Part shown: one piece after another, positions 6,991-11,497 of the stretch
Position numbering within the stretch: the first letter of the stretch is position 1
How the letters are laid out: the number at the start of each line of letters is the position of its first letter
Assembly: GCA_002369295.1 (NCBI GenBank)
Contig: DFDR01000008.1
Coordinates: 1-11,497, forward strand
Direction: 5' to 3'
DNA length: 11,497 nucleotides
Source: Desulfovibrionaceae bacterium UBA3823
Lineage (GTDB): Bacteria > Desulfobacterota > Desulfovibrionia > Desulfovibrionales > Desulfovibrionaceae
Program-made: the position numbers and the translations under genes
Notes under the pieces: generated by a model
What the model was told of the DNA's origin: nothing
The model's database searches: none
The model's input: the letters and a program-made list of their open reading frames with translations, nothing else

Positions 6991-7431
6991 AAGCTGTTCA
7001 AAAAAAGCATTGCAAGAAGCCTGGACGCCAAGGGGCGGCTCATGCTGCCTCCGGAGTACCGCGAGGGGCTTGCGATAGGCAGCGAACAGGGCTCCTGCTG
7101 GATTGCCTGCAGCGACGGCCGGCTGGTTGCCAAGCTGCCGCAGGACTGGGATGCCTTTGTCGAAACCCTCAACAGCATCCGCAACCCCACCCGAAAAATT
7201 ATCCAGTGGAGGGCCAAGGTCGTCGGCAGCGCCGAGGAACTGGTTCCCGATTCCCAGGGCCGCATCCGCATCCCCCAGCACCTCATTCAGGCCGCAGGTC
7301 TCGGCAAAGAGGTCATGCTGCTCGGCATGTACAACAAGTTCGAGATCTGGGACCTCGAAACCTTCAACAACATCGACACCGACGACGTCTCTCAAGATCT
7401 GGTAGACCGGGGCGTCAACCTCGACATCTAA
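6985..7431 (+). CDS. mraZ: MraZ, transcriptional regulator of the division/cell-wall cluster
   Basis: MraZ is an AbrB-fold, ring-forming DNA-binding protein that regulates its own dcw operon. The 148-aa product has both family half-repeats: SLDAKGRLMLP (12-22) and VPDSQGRIRIP (87-97). The conserved D-x-K-G-R motif is intact in the first; the second has Gln in place of Lys. A MYNKFEIWDLETF segment typical of the family's second domain follows. The length is normal. The GTG at 6985 is the only plausible start before the first conserved motif. Its ribosome site is weak (GGTGGGAAG) and is itself part of the MraZ operator. rsmH begins 9 bp downstream, as in most dcw clusters. Confidence 0.95.
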   Translation: MEKLFKKSIARSLDAKGRLMLPPEYREGLAIGSEQGSCWIACSDGRLVAKLPQDWDAFVETLNSIRNPTRKIIQWRAKVVGSAEELVPDSQGRIRIPQHLIQAAGLGKEVMLLGMYNKFEIWDLETFNNIDTDDVSQDLVDRGVNLDI

Positions 7432-7440
7432 AAGGCGACT

Positions 7441-8454
7441 ATGCTCGGAGCGGAAACTGTGAAGGATTTCCAGCACTTGCCTGTGCTGTTGCGCGAGACT
7501 CTCGAGGATTTCTCGCTATTGTCCAGAGTGGACGGCGCGAAGTTCCTCGACGGCACCCTGGGGCTGGGCGGACACAGCCGGGCCCTGCTCGAAGCCCATC
7601 CCGGGCTGGAGCTGCTGGGGCTCGACCGCGACGCCGAGGCGCTCGGCATTGCCAGGGAGCGGCTTGCTCCCTTCGGCGGCCGCGTGCACACCGTGCACTG
7701 CCGCTTCTCCCAGTTTGCGCAGGCCCTGGACCAGACGGGCTGGGAGCGCGTCGACGGCGCGCTCATCGACATCGGCGTCTCCTCCCTGCAGCTGGACGAG
7801 GACGCCCGCGGCTTCAGCCTTCGCGGCGACGCGCCCCTGGACATGCGCATGGACAAGGACAGCGCCGGCCCCACGGCGCGGGACATCGTCAACGGCTGGG
7901 ACATGGGCGCCCTGCGGGATCTGGTTGCCTCCTGCGGCGAAGATCCCATGGCGGGGCGCATCGCCAGGGCCGTCTGCGAGGCCAGGGCCAGGGCCCCCAT
8001 CGAGACCACGGGCCAGCTGGCCGAGATCGTCAGCCGCGCCTATCCTGCCGGCTGGCGGGCCAAGGCGCGCCGGCATCCTGCCACGCGCACCTTCCAGGCC
8101 CTGCGCATGGCGGTCAACGACGAGCTCGGCGAACTCTCCCGCTTTCTGGACGCCATCCTCTCGCGGCTGAACATCGGGGGACGCCTCGCCGTCCTCACCT
8201 TCCACTCCCTCGAGGACAGGATGGTCAAGCAGCGCATGCGCCAGTGGGCCGAAGGCTGCCTCTGCCCGAAATACGCCAAGGCCTGCACCTGCGGCCACGT
8301 GCCGGAGGTGAAGGTGCTGCACAAAAAGCCGCTCGCGGCCCAGCCCGACGAGCTTGCCCGCAATCCCCGGGCCAGCTCGGCCAAGCTGCGCTGCGCGGAG
8401 AAGATCGCCGAGCGCGTCGACAGGCGCGCGGAGCGGAAGGAGGCGGGCCTGTGA
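7441..8454 (+). CDS. rsmH: 16S rRNA (cytosine(1402)-N(4))-methyltransferase RsmH (MraW)
   Basis: RsmH methylates N4 of C1402 in the P-site of 16S rRNA using S-adenosylmethionine. The 337-aa protein has HLPVLLRET (12-20), the SAM-binding FLDGTLGLGGHS (35-46) and LLGLDRD (58-64). GALIDIGVSSLQLD (106-119) and RGFSLRGDAPLDMRMD (123-138) are signatures of the family, as are HPATRTFQALRMAVNDEL (212-229) and FHSLEDR (254-260). A C-terminal CLC...CTC cysteine pair (273/275 and 282/284) is also typical. The ATG at 7441 has AAGG upstream. A GTG at 7459, with GGAG 8 nt upstream, is a possible alternative start and would remove six residues. The stop overlaps the ftsL start as GTGA. Confidence 0.97.
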   Translation: MLGAETVKDFQHLPVLLRETLEDFSLLSRVDGAKFLDGTLGLGGHSRALLEAHPGLELLGLDRDAEALGIARERLAPFGGRVHTVHCRFSQFAQALDQTGWERVDGALIDIGVSSLQLDEDARGFSLRGDAPLDMRMDKDSAGPTARDIVNGWDMGALRDLVASCGEDPMAGRIARAVCEARARAPIETTGQLAEIVSRAYPAGWRAKARRHPATRTFQALRMAVNDELGELSRFLDAILSRLNIGGRLAVLTFHSLEDRMVKQRMRQWAEGCLCPKYAKACTCGHVPEVKVLHKKPLAAQPDELARNPRASSAKLRCAEKIAERVDRRAERKEAGL

Positions 8455-8795
8455 GGCGCTCCTCCCTCAGGAATCTCAATGGCCTGCGCCTGGCCCGTTC
8501 CGGTGGCCAGGGGGCCTTCAAGGGACGCACCTGGATGCTGGTGCTTGCCCTCAACATCCTCATGGCCGTCGTCATGAGCATCGTGCTCGTGTGGCTCAAC
8601 ATCGAGCGCATGGACACGACCTACTTCATCAACATCCAGAAGAGCGAACTGCGCGACAAGCAGGGCCTGCGGGCCAAGCTGGAAGTCGAGCGGGACCGTC
8701 TCCTCTCTCCCTACGAACTCAGGATGCGGGCCGAGCAGTTCGGCATGACCGAGCCCAGGCCCGGCCAGATCCGCCGCCTCAGGACCAATCCCTAA
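8451..8795 (+). CDS. ftsL: Cell-division protein FtsL-like (small bitopic membrane protein)
   Basis: This 114-aa product has the architecture of FtsL, a divisome protein that complexes with FtsB/FtsQ and activates FtsWI. A basic cytoplasmic tail (1-27) is followed by one hydrophobic span (about 28-49, WMLVLALNILMAVVMSIVLVWL). A charged, helical periplasmic segment follows (NIQKSELRDKQGLRAKLEVE, then RLLSPYELRMRAEQFGM). FtsL sequences diverge strongly, so the call rests on topology and on the position between rsmH and ftsI. The start is a GTG at 8451 overlapping the rsmH stop (GTGA), with AAGGAGG at 7-nt spacing, so translation is probably coupled. The open frame continues far upstream without a stop, so length alone would hide this gene. 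The late QFGM...PGQIRRL stretch resembles the FtsL family ending. Confidence 0.85.
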   Translation: MRRSSLRNLNGLRLARSGGQGAFKGRTWMLVLALNILMAVVMSIVLVWLNIERMDTTYFINIQKSELRDKQGLRAKLEVERDRLLSPYELRMRAEQFGMTEPRPGQIRRLRTNP

Positions 8796-8811
8796 GTCAA
8801 GATTCAGTCAA

Positions 8812-8843
8812 GGCCTCCGCGCGGGCGCGTCCCGCCGCAGGCC
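8812..8843 (+). other. Hairpin in the ftsL-ftsI gap abutting the ftsI ribosome site
   Basis: GGCCT (8812-8816) pairs with AGGCC (8839-8843), and GCGGG (8821-8825) pairs with CCCGC (8831-8835), across a small internal loop and a CGCGT loop. The structure ends directly at AGGAG (8844-8848), the ftsI Shine-Dalgarno. There is no U-run, so it is not a terminator. It might tune ftsI translation. Confidence 0.45.
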
Positions 8844-8858
8844 AGGAGCACAGCATAT

Positions 8859-11132
8859 ATGGGTTTCTTCTCGCGTTCGAAATCGAGCGGCGCCAGGCGT
8901 CCGCAGGCTGCGCAGCGGCCGAGCACCGCCCACCAGTCCGTCCTCTCCCGCCAGCGGGTGAGGCGCGGCGGGGCGGGCCGGAACGTGCGCATCGAACGCA
9001 GTCCCCTGCCCGAAGCCCAGGAGCGGCCGGCGCCGAAGAAGAAGGGCTTTGCCGACGCCTTCCTGGACCGGCACTTCGCCGGCTACGACTGGGCGCGCTT
9101 CCGCATCACCCTGGTGTTCTGCTTCTTCGGCCTCCTCTTCTTCTGCCTCTGGGTGCGGGCCTGGTACCTCCAGATGATGGCCGGCCCCGATCTGGCGGCC
9201 AAGGCCCGGCGGCAGCACATCACCAGCGAGATCGTCTCCGGCAAGCGCGGCATGATTCTGGACCGCAACGGCCGCGTGCTCGCCCGGAGCGTCGAGGCGC
9301 TCTCGGTCTACGCCAAGCCCGCCGAGATCACCGACTACCTCACCGTGGCCAACACCCTCGGCCCCCTGCTCGGCGAGGCGCCCCAGCAGCTCTTCGACGA
9401 GCTCTCCAAGACCCGCCGCCGCTTCGTCTGGCTCAAGCGCAAGGTGGACGACTACACGGCCGAAGCCGTGCGCAAGCTGCACCTGCAGGGCATAGGCCTC
9501 TCCAAGGAGTACGAGCGCGTCTACCCCTTCAAGCAGATGGCCGGCCAGCTGCTCGGCTTCGTCGGCATGGACGACAGGGGCCTGGAGGGCCTGGAGCGCT
9601 CGCTCGACGCGCGGCTGGGCAGCAAGGCCTCGCGCCAGATTGTCCAGCGCGACGCCATGGGCCGCAAATTCTACTTGAAGGAGGAGGGACAGGAGGATCC
9701 CCAGGGCGAGGACGTGACGCTGACCATCGACGTGCAGATGCAGTTCTTCGCCGAAGAGGCCATTTCCCGCGCCGTCCGCGAGGCAGACGCCCGCTGGGGC
9801 GGGGCGCTGGTCGTGCACGTGCCCACGGGCGAGATCCTGGCCTGGGCCCAGTACCCCTTCTTCAATCCCAACACCTACCACCAGTCCCGGCCCCAGATCT
9901 ACCGCAACCGCCTGGCCCAGGACGCCATGGAGCCCGGCTCCACCTTCAAGCCCTTCGTCATGGCCGCGGCCATGCAGGAGCGCAAGGTCAGCCGCGGCAC
10001 CCTCATCGACTGCGAGGGCGGCCGCTGGCAGACCAAGTACGTGACCATACGCGACACCTCCCACCACGGCTCCGTGACGGCAGACAAGGTCATACGCTAC
10101 TCCTCCAACATCGGCATGGCCAAGATCGGCCTCATGCTGGGCACCCAGAAGGTGTACCGCTACCTCCACGATCTCGGCTTCGGCGAGCGCACCTGCGTTC
10201 CCGTCTCCGAAAGCCGGGGCATACTGCGGCCGCCGAGGGAATGGAGCGAGGTGGACACCATGTCGGCCTCCTTCGGCCAGTCCGTGTCCGTCACGGGCCT
10301 CCAGATGGTGCAGGCCTACATGACCCTGCTCAGCGGCGGCATGACCAAGCCCCTCAGGCTCATCATGGACGACCGCCTGCCCGACGATCGCCGGCAGATC
10401 TTCTCCGAGCCCGTGACCCGCGAGGTCAGGCGCATGATGAAGGAGGTCGTCGAGGAGAAGGACGGCACGGGCCGCAGGGCCCACATCGACGGCATCGCCG
10501 TGGCCGGCAAGACCGGCACGGCCCAGAAGGCCGACCGCCGGGCCGGCGCCTACGGCGCCAAGCGCCTTGCCTCCTTCGTCGGCTTCCTGCCCGCAGACAA
10601 TCCGGCCTACCTCATTCTGGTTCTCATCGACGAGCCCCAGCGCGGACGCTTCGGCGGCATCATCGCGGCCCCCGCCTTCAAGGAGATAGGCGAGCGGGTC
10701 ATGGCCTACGCCGGAGGCCTGCCGGGCGCCAAGGACAAGCCCCTGCAGGTGGCGGACCTGGAGGAGGAGAAGGCCGCGCCCAAGGAGCGCACGCGCGGCT
10801 TCCGCGCCTCGCCTGCCGAGTCGCCCTTCGATCAGGGCGAGGAGGACGTGCGCCGGCGCCGCGTGGCCCAGCTTACCGCCATGCAGGATTCGGGCGACGC
10901 CATGCGGCTGCCGGGACACCTTGCCAAGGCGTCGGCCACGGTGCCCGACGTGCAGGGCAAGACCCTGCGCAACGCCGTCGAGCTCTTCGCCAGGGCCGGC
11001 ATCGTGCCCGTCCTCAAGGGCGAGGGCACGAGGGTGGTCAGGCAGAGTCCGCCGCCGGGCACCCCCTGGACGGATGCGGGCGGCAAGGACGCCAAAAAGC
11101 AGGAATACGTTTTGTGGCTGTCGGAAAACTAA
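8859..11132 (+). CDS. ftsI: Septal peptidoglycan transpeptidase FtsI (class B PBP) with C-terminal PASTA domain
   Basis: FtsI cross-links septal peptidoglycan in the periplasm and is targeted by beta-lactams. The 757-aa protein has an unusually long, basic cytoplasmic tail (1-80) and a single membrane span (about 82-104). The class B dimerisation region includes SGKRGMILDRNGRVLA (127-142). The transpeptidase has all three motifs: STFK (S361 nucleophile, K364), SSN (415-417) and KTG (551-553). A low-complexity charged linker (about 622-690) joins a C-terminal PASTA domain (about 692-757, VPDVQGKTLRNAVELFARAG...QSPPPGT). The ATG at 8859 has AGGAG at 10-nt spacing, 63 bp after ftsL. Position between ftsL and murE supports FtsI rather than an elongation PBP2. 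murE starts 25 bp downstream. Confidence 0.95.
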   Translation: MGFFSRSKSSGARRPQAAQRPSTAHQSVLSRQRVRRGGAGRNVRIERSPLPEAQERPAPKKKGFADAFLDRHFAGYDWARFRITLVFCFFGLLFFCLWVRAWYLQMMAGPDLAAKARRQHITSEIVSGKRGMILDRNGRVLARSVEALSVYAKPAEITDYLTVANTLGPLLGEAPQQLFDELSKTRRRFVWLKRKVDDYTAEAVRKLHLQGIGLSKEYERVYPFKQMAGQLLGFVGMDDRGLEGLERSLDARLGSKASRQIVQRDAMGRKFYLKEEGQEDPQGEDVTLTIDVQMQFFAEEAISRAVREADARWGGALVVHVPTGEILAWAQYPFFNPNTYHQSRPQIYRNRLAQDAMEPGSTFKPFVMAAAMQERKVSRGTLIDCEGGRWQTKYVTIRDTSHHGSVTADKVIRYSSNIGMAKIGLMLGTQKVYRYLHDLGFGERTCVPVSESRGILRPPREWSEVDTMSASFGQSVSVTGLQMVQAYMTLLSGGMTKPLRLIMDDRLPDDRRQIFSEPVTREVRRMMKEVVEEKDGTGRRAHIDGIAVAGKTGTAQKADRRAGAYGAKRLASFVGFLPADNPAYLILVLIDEPQRGRFGGIIAAPAFKEIGERVMAYAGGLPGAKDKPLQVADLEEEKAAPKERTRGFRASPAESPFDQGEEDVRRRRVAQLTAMQDSGDAMRLPGHLAKASATVPDVQGKTLRNAVELFARAGIVPVLKGEGTRVVRQSPPPGTPWTDAGGKDAKKQEYVLWLSEN

Positions 11133-11157
11133 GGAAGAACAAGGAGAGAGCAAGGGG

Positions 11158-11497
11158 ATGAGCCTCACGTACGAACAGGTAGTGGCCAAGGTCCGCGCAG
11201 GCGTGCCCGTGACGGCGGACTCCAGGAGCGTGGCGCCGGGCGGCGTCTTTGTCGCCGTTGCGGGCGCCACCGAGGACGGCACGCGCTACGTGCCGGCGGC
11301 CCTCGAGGCCGGCGCCGGCATCGTCGTTGCCGGCAGGGGCGCCGTGGATGCCGCCCTGGCCGCCAGGCTGGCCGAAGCCGGCTGCGGGCTCGTCGAATGC
11401 GCAGACACCAGGCTTGCCGTCTCCGAGCTGGCCTGCGCCCAGGCCGGCACGGACAGGCTGCCCCTCTCCGTCGTGGCCGTCACCGGCACCAACGGCA
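11158..11497 (+). CDS. murE: UDP-MurNAc-tripeptide synthetase MurE, 5' part cut by window edge
   Basis: MurE adds the third stem-peptide residue (usually meso-diaminopimelate in Gram-negative bacteria) to UDP-MurNAc-L-Ala-D-Glu in the cytoplasm. Only 113 codons are visible. They give the N-terminal substrate domain with VTADSRSVAPGGVFVAVAG (18-36) and DGTRYVPAALEAGA (40-53). Then comes the start of the ATP-binding loop, VVAVTGTNG (105-113), where the window ends. The central and C-terminal ligase domains are outside the window. The ATG at 11158 has AAGGAG (11141-11146) 11 nt upstream and a second AAGGGG run directly before it. Mur ligases share this layout, but position straight after ftsI and the DSR motif favour MurE over MurF. 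Confidence 0.9.
   Translation, partial: MSLTYEQVVAKVRAGVPVTADSRSVAPGGVFVAVAGATEDGTRYVPAALEAGAGIVVAGRGAVDAALAARLAEAGCGLVECADTRLAVSELACAQAGTDRLPLSVVAVTGTNG

Noticed and set aside
6484..7476. Open frames in the rpsU-mraZ gap, including 6565-7476 minus, 6510-6851 plus and 6620-7078 plus.
   Set aside because: Their Arg/Pro/Gly/Ala-rich products resemble no family, ribosome sites are lacking, and they run over the rpsU promoter or the mraZ coding region.
6954..8450. The open frame that reads into ftsL from far upstream, suggesting a 613-aa protein.
   Set aside because: Its first 500 codons overlap mraZ and rsmH in another frame and look random. Only the part after the GTG at 8451, with AAGGAGG before it, has FtsL features.
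8808..11282. Long minus-strand open frame opposite ftsI and a plus-strand frame at 8354-11161.
   Set aside because: Both are shadows of ftsI, which has all transpeptidase motifs in its own frame.

Overview
The window is a gene-dense, high-G+C stretch of bacterial chromosome. It holds two core clusters arranged head to head: a macromolecular-synthesis operon on the minus strand (rpsU, yqeY, mutS2, dnaG, rpoD) and the start of the division and cell-wall (dcw) cluster on the plus strand (mraZ, rsmH, ftsL, ftsI, murE). Insertion of mutS2 and a GatB/YqeY gene between rpsU and dnaG, the protein sequences, and a PASTA-tailed FtsI suggest a sulfate-reducing deltaproteobacterium of the Desulfovibrio group. 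That assignment comes from remembered family resemblance, not a search. No mobile element, CRISPR array, tRNA or rRNA was seen.

Minus strand, in order of transcription: a near-consensus sigma70 promoter (6540-6577) drives rpsU (6428-6225, GTG start, very strong Shine-Dalgarno). An intrinsic terminator follows (6157-6190), and then yqeY (6124-5669), mutS2 (5644-3113), dnaG (3016-1274) and rpoD (1277 down to the window edge, cut in region 2). The genes after the terminator probably depend on partial read-through plus internal promoters; one candidate lies just before dnaG, overlapping a strong hairpin. dnaG and rpoD overlap by ATGA.

The 556-bp gap between rpsU and mraZ (6429-6984) holds the divergent promoters. 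Its middle part is G-rich on the plus strand, with several G-quadruplex-type motifs and no convincing gene. The mraZ promoter is followed by a 10-bp-periodic array of TGGGN boxes that runs into the mraZ start codon, an evident autoregulatory operator for the MraZ repressor.

Plus strand: mraZ (6985-7431), rsmH (7441-8454), a small ftsL-type gene (8451-8795, GTG start overlapping the rsmH stop), ftsI/PBP with a C-terminal PASTA domain (8859-11132) and murE (11158 to the window end, cut inside its P-loop). Gaps are short, consistent with one operon governed by MraZ.

The genes are conserved housekeeping genes. The points of interest are regulatory: the MraZ box array, the rpsU terminator and leader, the candidate dnaG promoter within a hairpin, and the G-rich divergent intergenic region. 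I found no evidence of an undescribed multi-gene system.
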